Positions 14,768 to 23,324 of a stretch of DNA of 43,409 nt are shown here, one piece after another (position 1 is the stretch's first letter; the number at the start of each line of letters is the position of its first letter). The notes below the pieces were generated by a model. It worked only from the letters and a program-made list of their open reading frames with translations, did no database searches and had not been told where the DNA came from. The translations under genes were made by a program, and so were the position numbers. Origin of the DNA: Streptomyces olivaceus (GTDB lineage: Bacteria > Actinomycetota > Actinomycetes > Streptomycetales > Streptomycetaceae); assembly GCF_000721235.1 (NCBI RefSeq), contig NZ_JOFH01000042.1, positions 1-43,409 of the forward strand. Reading direction: 5' to 3'.

Positions 14768-15292
14768 TCAGCAGCGCGTGTCGGTGGTTCCCGAGTACGT
14801 GGTGTCGCTCCCCGCCGGCTCCACGGCGCCGCCCGCGGAGGTGCAGTCGCTGACCGTGTCGGTGCCGCCGGACCAGTATTCCTGGCCGTTGTCCGCTTCC
14901 CAGCTCTCGGTCCCGAATTCGTGGTTCTGGGTGTAGCTCCAGACACCGGCGCTGACGGTGTAGTCGTCTTCCTGGTCGACGAAGTCCTGCCAGAGCCAGA
15001 CGTAGCTGTAGTTCTCCTTGCACTCGGGCGAGTAGAACTGCTTCACGGAGGCGATGGTCGTGCCGTCGCGCTTGATGTAGCCGGTCTTTCCGATCTGGTG
15101 GGCGTCGTCGCAGACACCGCCGGCCTGCGCCTTCGCGCTCAGGGGATTTCCTTCGGGGGTGGCCGCCGTGGACTTCGACGCGGAATTCTCGGAAGGCGCA
15201 GGTGCCGGCCCGCTGCCTGCGAGAGCAGTGCCCGCCGGGAGCATGACGAAGGCAGCGGCGATTACGGCTGTGACGATCCTGCGTGAACGCAC
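14768..15292 (-). CDS. Secreted protein of unknown function
   Basis: A 174-residue exported protein. A signal peptide (VRSRRIVTAVIAAAFVMLP, cleavage near AGTALA) is followed by a Ser/Ala-rich linker, then a domain with GVCDDAHQIGKTGYIKRDG and FYSPECKENYSYVWLWQDF, and a Gly/Thr/Tyr-rich tail ending TDTRC. The Cys and aromatic spacing weakly recalls DUF2690, but I would not assign it. The GTG at 15292 is preferred over the ATG at 15310 because GGGGA lies correctly before it. Confidence 0.75.
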   Translation of the reverse strand: MRSRRIVTAVIAAAFVMLPAGTALAGSGPAPAPSENSASKSTAATPEGNPLSAKAQAGGVCDDAHQIGKTGYIKRDGTTIASVKQFYSPECKENYSYVWLWQDFVDQEDDYTVSAGVWSYTQNHEFGTESWEADNGQEYWSGGTDTVSDCTSAGGAVEPAGSDTTYSGTTDTRC

Positions 15293-15630
15293 GAACTTTC
15301 CCCTTTGCATGATGTGCGGCGACCTCAGTACGGCTCTATTGGTGCGGGGGTATCTCCTTCCGTACGCGTCCGGAAGGGGACGGACACCAGCCGAAGGCCG
15401 ATTCCGACAGTGAAGAGGGAAGGCGTCGGCGAAGGGTTGCGACGCGTGCCGATATTCATTGTTCTCTCAGACGGGGAGTTCTTTCGTCGTCAGTCGAAGG
15501 CGGCTCCTAGCAAGGGAGGTTTCAGCTGTCCAGGAGGGCTGCTCCCGGGTTTTCGGTCGGGGCTGCCTCCGCTGCGAGCGCCTGCCTGCCGGAGGGACCG
15601 CGGGGCCGTCCGTGCCTACTGTGACGTGGC
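15293..15630. other. Promoter region between secreted-protein and serine hydrolase genes
   Basis: This 338-nt non-coding gap contains AT-richer stretches (for example around 15455-15495) and an inverted repeat TCCTTCCG/CGGAAGGG near 15355-15378. No gene or RNA is recognised. Confidence 0.4.
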
Positions 15631-16869
15631 ATGTCAACCTTCTTAGCGGCTTCACGGAGCGGCAGACGCGTGGGACTGCCGGCTCTGGTCACGGCCTCCG
15701 TGCTGGCGGCACTGGCGACCACCGTCCCGGCGGCGAGTGCGCGGGCGCCGGGTCCACCCGTCGGGGGCGAGTGCGGCGGGCAGGAGCAGACCCGCCGGGC
15801 GGTGCGCCTCCTCACCGAACACGACGGCATACCCGGCGCCGCGGTGCTGGTGAACGACCCTGCCACGGACGGGCGTTGCGGGCGCTGGACCGAGGCCGCC
15901 GGGACGGCGGACCTGCGGACCGGGCGCCCGATGAACAGCGCCGACCGGCTGCGCGCCGGCAGCGTGACCAAGACCTTCACCGCGGCGCTCGTCCTCCAAC
16001 TCGTCGCCGAGCGGCGCCTCTCGCTGGACGAGCCCGTCGAGCGCCGGCTGCCCGGACTGATCCAGGGGCACGCGCACGGGTACGGGCACGGGTACGACGG
16101 AGGGCAGATCACCGTACGGCAACTTCTGCAGCACACCAGTGGGTTGCCCGACTACCTCGAAGCTCCCGAGTGGGAGGACTACGAGCAGTTGCGGTACCGC
16201 CGCTTCGAGCCCCGCGAGCTCGTCCGGCGCGCTCTCGAACTGCCGCCCCCGCAGGGCGCCTGGCACTACGCCACCACCAACTACCTCGTCCTCGGCCTCC
16301 TCGTCCGCGAGGTCACCGGCCGTTCCCCCGAGGCGGAGATCGACCGCCGGTTCATCAAGCCCCTGGGGCTGCACGACACCTACTGGCCCGGTGACGACCC
16401 CCGTGTCCAGGGCCCCCACTCCCGCAGCTACTTCGTCGGCGGCGACGGCCGGCGCGTCGACGGCACCGACTGGAACATGACCTTCGCCGGGGCCGGCGGC
16501 GCCCTGGTCTCGTCGCCGGGCGACCTGACCCGGTTCGCCGGCGCCCTGCTCGGCGGCCGGTTACTGCCCGCGGCCCAACTGGCCGAGATGCAGCGCACGG
16601 TGGAGGCCGACCCCGACCGCGTGTGGCCCGGCGCCCGCTACGGGCTGGGCCTGATCTCGACGCCGCTGTCCTGCGGCGGGACGTGGTGGGGGCACGCCGG
16701 AACCGTGCCCGGCGGACACCGGGCCCTGGTCGCCGTCGGCCCCGGCGGCCGGAGCGCCGCCGTCGCCCTGAACACGGTGCCCGACTCGCTTCCGGCCGAA
16801 CTCGACTTCCTGGACGTCGTCGACAAGTCCCTCTGCGGGGGCAGGTCTTCAGAGAGGAACTCCGCATGA
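15631..16869 (+). CDS. Secreted serine hydrolase, DD-peptidase/beta-lactamase class C fold
   Basis: A 412-residue exported enzyme with a signal peptide (to about residue 38). The nucleophile motif is Ser111-Val-Thr-Lys114, and the third motif is HAG near 355 (WGHAGTVPGG), as HTG in Streptomyces R61 DD-carboxypeptidase. At the YxN position the sequence is Tyr213-Ala-Thr215 (HYATTNY), so the usual Asn is Thr. Possible roles are D-Ala-D-Ala cleavage, beta-lactam hydrolysis or D-amino-acid amide/esterase activity. The ATG at 15631 has no ribosome site but a TACTGT element lies 11 nt upstream; a GTG at 15673 preceded by GGAG is an alternative. It overlaps the next gene by ATGA. Confidence 0.85.
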   Translation: MSTFLAASRSGRRVGLPALVTASVLAALATTVPAASARAPGPPVGGECGGQEQTRRAVRLLTEHDGIPGAAVLVNDPATDGRCGRWTEAAGTADLRTGRPMNSADRLRAGSVTKTFTAALVLQLVAERRLSLDEPVERRLPGLIQGHAHGYGHGYDGGQITVRQLLQHTSGLPDYLEAPEWEDYEQLRYRRFEPRELVRRALELPPPQGAWHYATTNYLVLGLLVREVTGRSPEAEIDRRFIKPLGLHDTYWPGDDPRVQGPHSRSYFVGGDGRRVDGTDWNMTFAGAGGALVSSPGDLTRFAGALLGGRLLPAAQLAEMQRTVEADPDRVWPGARYGLGLISTPLSCGGTWWGHAGTVPGGHRALVAVGPGGRSAAVALNTVPDSLPAELDFLDVVDKSLCGGRSSERNSA

Positions 16870-18431
16870 TGCGCTTCCCGCGCCATCGGCCCGGCGCCCG
16901 CACCGCGGCCGGGATCGCCCTGTGTCTGGTCGGGGCGTTCGGTGCCGCCGCGACGCCCGCGGCGGCGACCGGCACCGCCCCCGCGACGGCGGACCCGCTC
17001 GCCCGCTACCACCGGCAGCACCTCGACTGGAAGAGCTGCCTGCTCGGGCCCGACGACGACACCGGCAGGGAACTCCAGCAGGCGGGCGCCCAGTGCGCCG
17101 ACGTCACCGTCCCGTTGGACTACGCCGAACCGGACGGCCGCACCCTCACCGTCGCGATCTCGCGGATCCGGGCCACCGACACCGCCCACCGCGTGGGCGC
17201 GCTGCTGCTCAACGGCGGGGGCCCCGGCGGACAGACGATCGGCGACCCGCCGTGGGTGCGCGCGGCGATGCGGCAGACCGGGGAGCGCTACGACGTGGTG
17301 GGCGTCGACCCCCGTTTCGTCGGCCGCAGCACACCACTGGACTGCCACTGGCCCACCGGCTCCTCCATACGCGGCGCGGGGACCGACCGTGCGGGCTTCG
17401 ACCGCTCGGTGGCCATGGCCGAGGACCTCGCCGATCGCTGCCGGACGTCCCAGGGCGAGTTCCTGCCGTACGTCACCACCCGGAACACCGCGCGCGACCT
17501 GGACGTCGTCCGCGCCGCGCTCGGCGAGCGGAGGATCTCCTACCTCGGATACTCCTACGGCACCTACCTCGGCCAGGTGTACGCCACGATGTTCCCCGGC
17601 CGCACCGACCGCGTCGTACTCGACGGCGTCCTCGCCCCCGACCGCTACACCCCCCGGCTGCTGCGCGGCACGGAAGCGGCCAACCGGCACGCCCTCAAGG
17701 GCTGGGCCGCGTGGGCCGCCGCGCGCGACGCCGCCTACGGCCTGGGCCGCACGCCGGACCGGGTGCTCGCGACCGTGGACCGCGTCCAGGCGGCGGCCGC
17801 GCGTACGCCCCTGTCGATCGGCGGCCACCGGGTGGACGACCGGATGGTTCCCGTCCTCCTCCTCAACGGCCTCTCCCAGGACAACGACGCGGCCTACGGC
17901 GACTTCGCCCTGGCTGTCCGGGACATGCGCCGCGCCGCCGACGGCCGTAGGGTCGCGCCCTCGCCGTGGCTGGCCGAAACGCTCGGTTTCCTGATGAGCG
18001 GATCCGACTCCGCGTACGGCAGCGTCCAGACGGCGATCCTGTGCGGGGACGTGTCCGCGCCGCGCTCCCCCGAGGTGTACTGGCGCGACGTCCAACGCTC
18101 CCGCGCGAAGGACCCGTTGTTCGGTCCGGTCAGCAACAACATCACCCCCTGCGCCTTCTGGGACCGGCCGCGCGAACGCCCGACCGCGATCCGCGGCGAC
18201 CTCCCGGCCCTGCTCGTCAACGCGACCGGTGATCCGCGCACCACCTACGACAGCGCGCGGTCGCTGCGCCGCATGTGGCCGTCCTCCCGCCTGGTCACCC
18301 TCCGCGGCGCGGACCAGCACGCCGTGTACGGAATCTTCGGCGACTCCTGTACCGACGCGACGGTCAACAGCTACCTGTCCACCGGCCGCCTGCCGGGCAC
18401 GGACGTCACCTGCGACCGGTCGTCCGGCTGA
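16866..18431 (+). CDS. Secreted alpha/beta-hydrolase, tripeptidyl aminopeptidase type
   Basis: A 521-residue exported hydrolase of the Streptomyces tripeptidyl-aminopeptidase/SlpD-SlpE family. Signal peptide to about residue 35; oxyanion segment LLLNGGGPGG near 118; nucleophile elbow GYSYGTYLG near 229; late Asp in NATGDPRTTY; catalytic His in GADQHAVYG; C-terminal TAP-like domain. It releases short peptides from the N-terminus of proteins outside the cell. The start ATG at 16866 overlaps the serine hydrolase stop, and GAGAGGAA precedes it, so both enzymes are made together. Confidence 0.9.
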   Translation: MMRFPRHRPGARTAAGIALCLVGAFGAAATPAAATGTAPATADPLARYHRQHLDWKSCLLGPDDDTGRELQQAGAQCADVTVPLDYAEPDGRTLTVAISRIRATDTAHRVGALLLNGGGPGGQTIGDPPWVRAAMRQTGERYDVVGVDPRFVGRSTPLDCHWPTGSSIRGAGTDRAGFDRSVAMAEDLADRCRTSQGEFLPYVTTRNTARDLDVVRAALGERRISYLGYSYGTYLGQVYATMFPGRTDRVVLDGVLAPDRYTPRLLRGTEAANRHALKGWAAWAAARDAAYGLGRTPDRVLATVDRVQAAAARTPLSIGGHRVDDRMVPVLLLNGLSQDNDAAYGDFALAVRDMRRAADGRRVAPSPWLAETLGFLMSGSDSAYGSVQTAILCGDVSAPRSPEVYWRDVQRSRAKDPLFGPVSNNITPCAFWDRPRERPTAIRGDLPALLVNATGDPRTTYDSARSLRRMWPSSRLVTLRGADQHAVYGIFGDSCTDATVNSYLSTGRLPGTDVTCDRSSG

Positions 18432-18479
18432 GGGCCCCGGCCCTTTCACCGAAGGCCCCGGGGGAGACGACGGAGGCGG

Positions 18480-19307
18480 TCACGGCGTCCCCCGCCGGGC
18501 CGCCTCGCGGAGGGTACGTTCGGCCTCCGTCAGGCGGTCGACCGGCGTGGTGTCCCGCAGGCCAGGTACGCAGACCACGTCGCCGGTGTCCAGCGCGGCC
18601 AGCGACGCGTCGACGACCTGGTGCACCGGCATGCCGCCGTCCTCGTGCACCTGCTGTTCCCGGCCCTCGACCGGCTCCTCGCCGCGTGAGCGGTGGAACT
18701 CGGTGGCGGTCAGGCCGGGACAGAGCACCTGGACGTGCAGGGGTGTGCCGGCCAGCTCGGCGGCGAGGGTGCGGGTGAAGGTGACCACGTACCCCTTCGT
18801 GCCGCCGTACACCGCGCGTTCGGGCAGCGGTCCCGGTGGCAGGGACCCGGCGAAGGCCAGTTGCGAGGCCACGTTGACCAGGGTGCCGCGGCCGCGCTCC
18901 CGCATCGCGGCGACCGCCGACCGGGCCAGCACGGTGACCGCGAGGACGTTGACGTCCAGCACTTTCCGCAGGAGCGCGGGGTCGAGGTCGGCGAACGGGC
19001 CGTAGCCGTTGATCCCCGCGTTGTTGAGGAGGAAGCCGATGTCGTCGCCGGCGGCCCGGTCCGCCACGCGCGCCAGGTCCGCGGGGTCCGAGAGGTCCGC
19101 CACCAGGGTCTCCACCCTGGTGCCCGTCCCCTCCTCCCGCAGCCGCCGCGCGAGGTCGTCGAGCCGCTGGGCCCGCCTCGCCACCAGGACGGTGTCCCAT
19201 CCCCGCGCGGCGAGGCGCCGCGCGTACGCCGCGCCGATGCCGGAGGAGGCTCCCGTCACCAGGGCCGTGCGTCCCTGCCGGGTGCTCTCGGCGCTCTCGG
19301 TGCTCAC
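18480..19307 (-). CDS. Short-chain dehydrogenase/reductase
   Basis: A 275-residue classical SDR. Cofactor motif TGASSGIG at about 19-26, NNAG in the fourth strand, catalytic Ser in NVASQLAF and Tyr-x-x-x-Lys in AVYGGTKGYV. An Arg pair after the second strand (VARRAQR) favours NADP(H). The GTG at 19307 is used, preceded by GAGGTG. The gene starts 7 nt after the HxlR regulator's stop, forming an operon. Substrate unknown. Confidence 0.9.
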   Translation of the reverse strand: MSTESAESTRQGRTALVTGASSGIGAAYARRLAARGWDTVLVARRAQRLDDLARRLREEGTGTRVETLVADLSDPADLARVADRAAGDDIGFLLNNAGINGYGPFADLDPALLRKVLDVNVLAVTVLARSAVAAMRERGRGTLVNVASQLAFAGSLPPGPLPERAVYGGTKGYVVTFTRTLAAELAGTPLHVQVLCPGLTATEFHRSRGEEPVEGREQQVHEDGGMPVHQVVDASLAALDTGDVVCVPGLRDTTPVDRLTEAERTLREAARRGTP

Positions 19308-19314
19308 GTGCGCG

Positions 19315-19737
19315 TCACCTCTCGCTCTCACTGCGGTCGGAACTCTCGCCGCGGTCGGAGCTCTCGCTGCGGTCGGAGCCGGGTCCCCCACCCGGCGCGT
19401 CGAAGGCCTCGCGGGCCCGGGTGATGGCGGGCATGTGGTCCGCGGCCCAGGTGAGCAGCACGTCGACGGGCGGGCGCAGGGTCTTGCCGAGGGGCGTGAT
19501 GCGGTAGCTGACCGCCACCGGACGGGTGGACACGACCTCGCGTGCGACCACGCCGTTGCGCTCCAGGCGCCGCAGGGTCGCCGTCAGCGACTTCTGGGTG
19601 ACCTGCGGAATGGCCCGGCGCAGTTCGTTGAAGCGGCACGGGCGTTCGCACAGTTCGCTGAGGACGCTGAGCGACCACTTGTCGAGCACCTGGTCGAGCA
19701 GTTCGCGGTGCGGAGCGCTGATGCGGACGGTGTCCAT
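19315..19737 (-). CDS. HxlR-family transcriptional regulator
   Basis: A 140-residue winged-helix regulator. Core residues about 10-110 show DKWSLSVLSELCERPCRFNELRRAIPQVTQKSLTATLRRLERNGVV, typical of HxlR/YodB proteins. Cys30 and Cys34 could sense quinones or electrophiles, as in some family members. The C-terminal tail is a Ser/Asp/Arg/Glu repeat (SDRSESSDRGESSDRSES) encoded by an 18-bp DNA repeat. It probably controls its own operon with the SDR and perhaps the divergent RidA gene. Confidence 0.9.
   Translation of the reverse strand: MDTVRISAPHRELLDQVLDKWSLSVLSELCERPCRFNELRRAIPQVTQKSLTATLRRLERNGVVAREVVSTRPVAVSYRITPLGKTLRPPVDVLLTWAADHMPAITRAREAFDAPGGGPGSDRSESSDRGESSDRSESER
19329..19377. repeat. 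18-bp tandem repeat inside the HxlR gene
   Basis: Nearly three 18-bp units (core TGCGGTCGGAACTCTCGC) encode the regulator's Ser/Asp/Arg/Glu tail. Copy number is likely to vary between strains. Confidence 0.7.
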
Positions 19738-19774
19738 GGGGAAACCTGGTCTCGTTGAAGTGTCCTTCTTGCAC

Positions 19775-19785
19775 TAAGTAGCTTA
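19775..19785. promoter_or_regulatory. Short palindrome in the HxlR/RidA divergent promoter
   Basis: TAAG-TAG-CTTA lies between the divergent HxlR and RidA starts. AT-rich dyads of this kind are common HxlR sites, but the match is short. Confidence 0.4.
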
Positions 19786-19827
19786 CGGATACCTGAACCG
19801 GGCACCGAGTAAGCAGGGAGTACACCC

Positions 19828-20238
19828 ATGGCCGTTCGGCACTTCACACCGCGAGGCTTGCTGCAACCGACTCCGTACCACCACGTGGCCGTCGGGACCG
19901 GTACGACGCACGTCCATGTCAGCGGGCAGATCGCACGCCTGGCCGACGGGACACCGGTCGCGCCGGGCGACCTGGCCGGGCAGGTCTCCCAGGCGCTGCG
20001 CAACACCTCGGTCGGGCTGGCGGGCGCGGGCGCGTCGTTCGCGGACGTGCTGCGGCTGACCTTCTACGTGACCGGGTGGCGCCCGGAGAAGATCGACGCC
20101 TTCATGGCCGGGGTGGAGGCCGTCGCCGACGAGATCGGCCTCCCGCGCCCCATGCCGCCGGCCTCCCTGATCGGCGTGGACCACCTCTTCGAGCCGGACG
20201 TCCTGGTGGAGGTCGAGGCCACCGCACTGGTCGGTTGA
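19828..20238 (+). CDS. RidA-family protein (YjgF/YER057c/UK114)
   Basis: A 136-residue RidA-like protein with the family fold text VHVSGQIARLADGTPVAPGDLAGQVSQALRN and DVLRLTFYVTGW. The usual catalytic Arg near residue 105 of enamine deaminases is not obvious: PASLIGVDHLFEPDVLVEVEA carries Gly-Val where archetypes have an Arg. It may therefore belong to a non-deaminase subgroup. It is divergent from the HxlR-SDR operon. Confidence 0.85.
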   Translation: MAVRHFTPRGLLQPTPYHHVAVGTGTTHVHVSGQIARLADGTPVAPGDLAGQVSQALRNTSVGLAGAGASFADVLRLTFYVTGWRPEKIDAFMAGVEAVADEIGLPRPMPPASLIGVDHLFEPDVLVEVEATALVG

Positions 20239-20248
20239 CCCGCGACGG

Positions 20249-20311
20249 CACCCGCCTCCGCTGCGGCAGGCCCGGGTCAGTGACCTGGGCCTGCCGCAGC
20301 GGAGGCGGGTG
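20249..20311. terminator. Very long bidirectional terminator hairpin
   Basis: Thirty-base arms (20249-20278 and 20282-20311) pair perfectly except one G-U, with a 3-nt loop. The hairpin sits between the convergent RidA and membrane-protein genes. Its inner part (GGCCC(A/G)GGTC) resembles the tRNA terminator at 4671. Confidence 0.9.
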
Positions 20312-20325
20312 CCGCTCGGGACTCG

Positions 20326-20946
20326 TCATCCGCGTCGCGCGAGGCGGCGGTGTTCGAGGAGGGCGGCGAGGGCGTACGCGCCGCCGCCGGCCAGGGTGAG
20401 GACCCAGTAGAAGGCGGGGTCGCCGAGGAGGAGGGCGGCTGCGGAGACGAGGGCGAGCCAGGTGCCGAGGGCGTAGTGGAGCGTGTTGCGGCGGGTGGCG
20501 CCCTCGGCGACGTAGATGAGGCCGACGACGAAGCCCGAGCCGGTGGGCCACAGCAGCGTCTGGAGGTCGGGGTTGTCCACGGCGGCGGCCAGGCCGGTGA
20601 TGAGGAGGAACAGGGCGGCGAAGGCCGTGACCCAGAGGGCACCGAGGAGCTGGCCGGTGCGGACGGCGGCGGGGTCGGTGGTGGCGCGCTGGGCCCGCAG
20701 GGCCGCGAGGGTGGCGAGTACGGTGCCCGCGACGAGGCCCGCTCCGAGGAGGGCCATGGGCAGCCATCCCGGCAGGTCGAGCAGGGGTGCGTCACCCCGG
20801 GAGAGGGCGGCCGAGCCGTGGCCCAGCACGTAGGCCAGGCCGAAGCTGACGTAGGTCGCGAGGTTGGCGACGTCGGCCGAGGGGCGGAGCGCGGTCGGTG
20901 CGGTGACGGCGGGGGCGGCGGGGGCGGCAGGGGCGGTGAAGGACAT
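20326..20946 (-). CDS. Six-helix membrane protein of unknown function
   Basis: A 206-residue integral membrane protein with about six hydrophobic segments (including ATYVSFGLAYVLG, LLGALWVTAFAALFLLITGL and TLHYALGTWLALVSAAALLL). An Ala/Pro-rich N-terminus precedes the first helix. No catalytic or transporter signature is seen. The ATG at 20946 has a GGAG site. It follows the MDR oxidoreductase by 140 nt on the same strand and could be co-transcribed with it. Confidence 0.75.
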   Translation of the reverse strand: MSFTAPAAPAAPAVTAPTALRPSADVANLATYVSFGLAYVLGHGSAALSRGDAPLLDLPGWLPMALLGAGLVAGTVLATLAALRAQRATTDPAAVRTGQLLGALWVTAFAALFLLITGLAAAVDNPDLQTLLWPTGSGFVVGLIYVAEGATRRNTLHYALGTWLALVSAAALLLGDPAFYWVLTLAGGGAYALAALLEHRRLARRG

Positions 20947-21086
20947 GGCGGGGCTCCGAGGGTGGGAGGAGGTGAGGGAGGGGCCGGGAGGAGGGCGGGC
21001 GCCCCGTGAAGCGAGTGGGGCGCGTGGAGCATGTGGGGTGGCTGGGGCGCTTGGGGGCCGGGGCTTCGGGGCCGGTGTCTCCGGTC

Positions 21087-22145
21087 TCACTTGCCGGGGA
21101 CGATGACGACCTTGCCCGCGACGGTGCGGGACTCGGCCAGCCGCAGGGCGGCGACGGTGTCGGCCAGGGGGAAGGTCGCGGCGATCTGCGGAGTGAGGCT
21201 GCCGTCGGCGACCAGGCGCAGGACCTGGGTGAAGTCCTCGGTCATGCGCCGCTGCCAGGAGGTCTGGCAACGGCGCTTGCCGGCCCAGAGGTTGTAGAAG
21301 TGGGCACCCTTGCCGTTCGGCATGGCGTTCCAGGCGCCGAGGCGGGCGAAGAGCTTGAGCACGGGTGCCTGGGAGTTGCCCTCCTCGTCCTTGCTGGCGG
21401 CGGTGCCGTAGGAGACGAGGGTGCCGCCGCGGCGCAGCAGCTGCCAGGAGTCCTCGATGGCGGGGCCGCCGATGTGGTCGAAGACGGCGTCGACGCCGTC
21501 GGGGGCCAGTTCGCGGATGCGGGCGTACATGTCGGGGTCGCGGTAGTCGACGGGGCTGACTCCGAGCTCGCGCAGCGCTTCGTGGTGGCGGGGGGAGGCG
21601 GTGCCGATGACGGTGATGCCGGCGTGGCGGGCGAGCTGGACGAGGGTGGAGCCGACGCCGCCGTTGGCGCCCAGGACCACGATGGTGCCGCCCGCCCGGA
21701 CCTTGGCGGTGCGGTGCAGCATCTGCCAGGCGGTGACGCCGTTGACGATCACGGTCTCGGCCGCGGCCGGGTCGATGCCGTCGGGTACGGGCATCAGGTC
21801 GGCGGCGTCGACGACGAGGTGGCTGGCCCAGGCGCCGGTCTTGGTGACGGCGGCGAAGCGGCGCCCGACCAGCTCGGGGTCGGCCCCGGGGCCCGTCCCG
21901 ACGACGGTGCCGACCAGGTCGTAGCCCGGCACGAAGGGGAAGGGCGGCTGGTCGAAGTACTTGCCGCGGCGCATCTGCTGCTCGGCGAAGGAGACGCCGG
22001 TCGCCTCCATCCGCAGGACGACCTGGCCCTTGTCCGGGGCGGGCAGTTCGTGGGTGCGCACCTCCAGGCCCTCGGGCTCGACCTTGCCCGGCAGGACGAC
22101 CTCGGTCGCGGTGACGGTGGTGGGGGTGGCGGTGTGGTGGTCCAT
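21087..22145 (-). CDS. MDR-family NADPH:quinone oxidoreductase-like enzyme
   Basis: A 352-residue medium-chain reductase. The GroES-like N-terminal domain lacks the catalytic zinc ligands, and the Rossmann motif VLGANGGVGSTLVQLA is at about residues 178-193, as in quinone oxidoreductase (QOR)-type enzymes. Expected role: NADPH-dependent reduction of quinones or enones. The ATG at 22145 follows AGGGA at 7 nt. Two tandem palindromes at 22218-22243 mark a regulated promoter. Confidence 0.9.
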   Translation of the reverse strand: MDHHTATPTTVTATEVVLPGKVEPEGLEVRTHELPAPDKGQVVLRMEATGVSFAEQQMRRGKYFDQPPFPFVPGYDLVGTVVGTGPGADPELVGRRFAAVTKTGAWASHLVVDAADLMPVPDGIDPAAAETVIVNGVTAWQMLHRTAKVRAGGTIVVLGANGGVGSTLVQLARHAGITVIGTASPRHHEALRELGVSPVDYRDPDMYARIRELAPDGVDAVFDHIGGPAIEDSWQLLRRGGTLVSYGTAASKDEEGNSQAPVLKLFARLGAWNAMPNGKGAHFYNLWAGKRRCQTSWQRRMTEDFTQVLRLVADGSLTPQIAATFPLADTVAALRLAESRTVAGKVVIVPGK

Positions 22146-22482
22146 GGCTTGTCCCTCGCGATTCGGTTCACGGCTGGCTCGAAGGCTGCGGCTGCGGCCT
22201 GAGCTTCGGGCGTTTGCTTACGGGTGTAAAGCTACGGGTGTAGGAACCGCTCGCGCAAGGGGCTACGGCGATAAGTTTTCGACCGTAAGGTTACGTGAAG
22301 TGGAAGATCCCGCTCCGCCTGGTGCCGCCGCGCTGCCCGCCCGCGTGCCGAGTTGTCCGCGAACCCCTCCGGGACTGTCCGCGATCCGTAACGGGCGGAT
22401 CCCCGGGCAACCCTTCGCCGTCCTGCCTGATGGACTCGGGCTGACCGAGGCCGGCGGGCAACAGCGGGAAGGCGGAGCGGAC
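22146..22482. other. Divergent intergenic region, MDR and deacetylase genes
   Basis: This 337-nt gap carries the tandem palindromes at 22218-22243. A further element, GACCGTAAGGTTACG, lies near 22281-22295. No additional gene is evident. Confidence 0.5.
22218..22243. promoter_or_regulatory. Tandem palindromic operators upstream of MDR gene
   Basis: TTAC-GGGT-GTAA (22218-22229) and CTAC-GGGT-GTAG (22232-22243) are two perfect 4+4 dyads with the same GGGT centre, 14 bp apart. They look like TetR- or MerR-class binding sites. No matching regulator gene is adjacent. Confidence 0.6.
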
Positions 22483-23256
22483 ATGGCGCGGCACGGGGCG
22501 GGGCGGGGCTGGTACGGCAAGGTGGTCGGGGGCGCGCTCGGGGTGACGCTGCTGGCCGTCGGGGCGTCGGTGTGGACCGCGCAGGCCGATTCCGTCGGCA
22601 GCGCGTCACCGAAGCCGTCCGCGTCCGCCGCCCCGGGCGGAGCGGCCGAGCCCGTCGACGTGTCCATCGTGCACGCCTCGGACGCGGGAGCGCGCGGCGT
22701 CAACATCACCATCGACGACGGCCCCGACCCGACGTGGACCCCCCAAGTGCTCGACCTGCTCGACGAGTACGGGGTGAAGGCCACGTTCTGCGTGACGGGC
22801 GTTCAGGCGCAGACCTATCCGGACCTCGTGAAGCAGGTCGTCGCGGCCGGGCACCGGCTGTGCGACCACACCGTCTCCCACGACACGGCCATGGACAAGA
22901 AGCCGGAGTCCTACCAGTCGAAGGAGATCCTCGACGCCGAGCGCATGATCATCAAGGCGTCCGGAGGCGTACGGCCCCTGTACTACCGGGCGCCCGGCGG
23001 TGCCTTCACCCCTTACAGCCGCAAGCTCGCCGCCTCCCACGGGATGCGCCCGCTGGGCTGGAACGTGGACACCAAGGACTTCGATCGGCCGGGCACGGAC
23101 GCCATCGTCGAGACCGTGCAGCGGGAGCTTTCCAACGGGCCGACGCTGCTCTTCCACGACGCGGGCGGCGACCGCACCCAGACCGTCGAGGCCCTGCGCC
23201 GGGTCCTGCCCTGGCTCAAGGAGCAGGGTTACTCCTTCGGGTTCCCGGTGCGCTGA
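22483..23256 (+). CDS. Secreted polysaccharide deacetylase (CE4/NodB)
   Basis: A 257-residue exported or membrane-anchored esterase. The hydrophobic N-terminal helix is at about 12-34, a Ser/Ala/Pro linker follows, then the CE4 motifs: TIDDGP with Asp78/Asp79, His129-x3-His133 (DHTVSHD), RAPGG at 169-173, GWNVDTKD and the late His225 in LFHDAGG. The Asp-His-His metal triad is intact. It likely deacetylates peptidoglycan, chitin or a related glycan. The ATG at 22483 has a GGCGGAG site. Confidence 0.92.
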   Translation: MARHGAGRGWYGKVVGGALGVTLLAVGASVWTAQADSVGSASPKPSASAAPGGAAEPVDVSIVHASDAGARGVNITIDDGPDPTWTPQVLDLLDEYGVKATFCVTGVQAQTYPDLVKQVVAAGHRLCDHTVSHDTAMDKKPESYQSKEILDAERMIIKASGGVRPLYYRAPGGAFTPYSRKLAASHGMRPLGWNVDTKDFDRPGTDAIVETVQRELSNGPTLLFHDAGGDRTQTVEALRRVLPWLKEQGYSFGFPVR

Positions 23257-23324
23257 GTCCCGGCCCTCCGGCGGGCGGCGGCCGCGTGCGTCCGGGCCGG
23301 CCGGGGTCGCCTATCTTGGCGGCC

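Noticed and set aside
16638..18449. 603-codon open frame antisense to the serine hydrolase and peptidase genes
   Set aside because: It is a GC-bias shadow; the opposite strand has two enzymes with complete motifs, signal peptides and ribosome sites.
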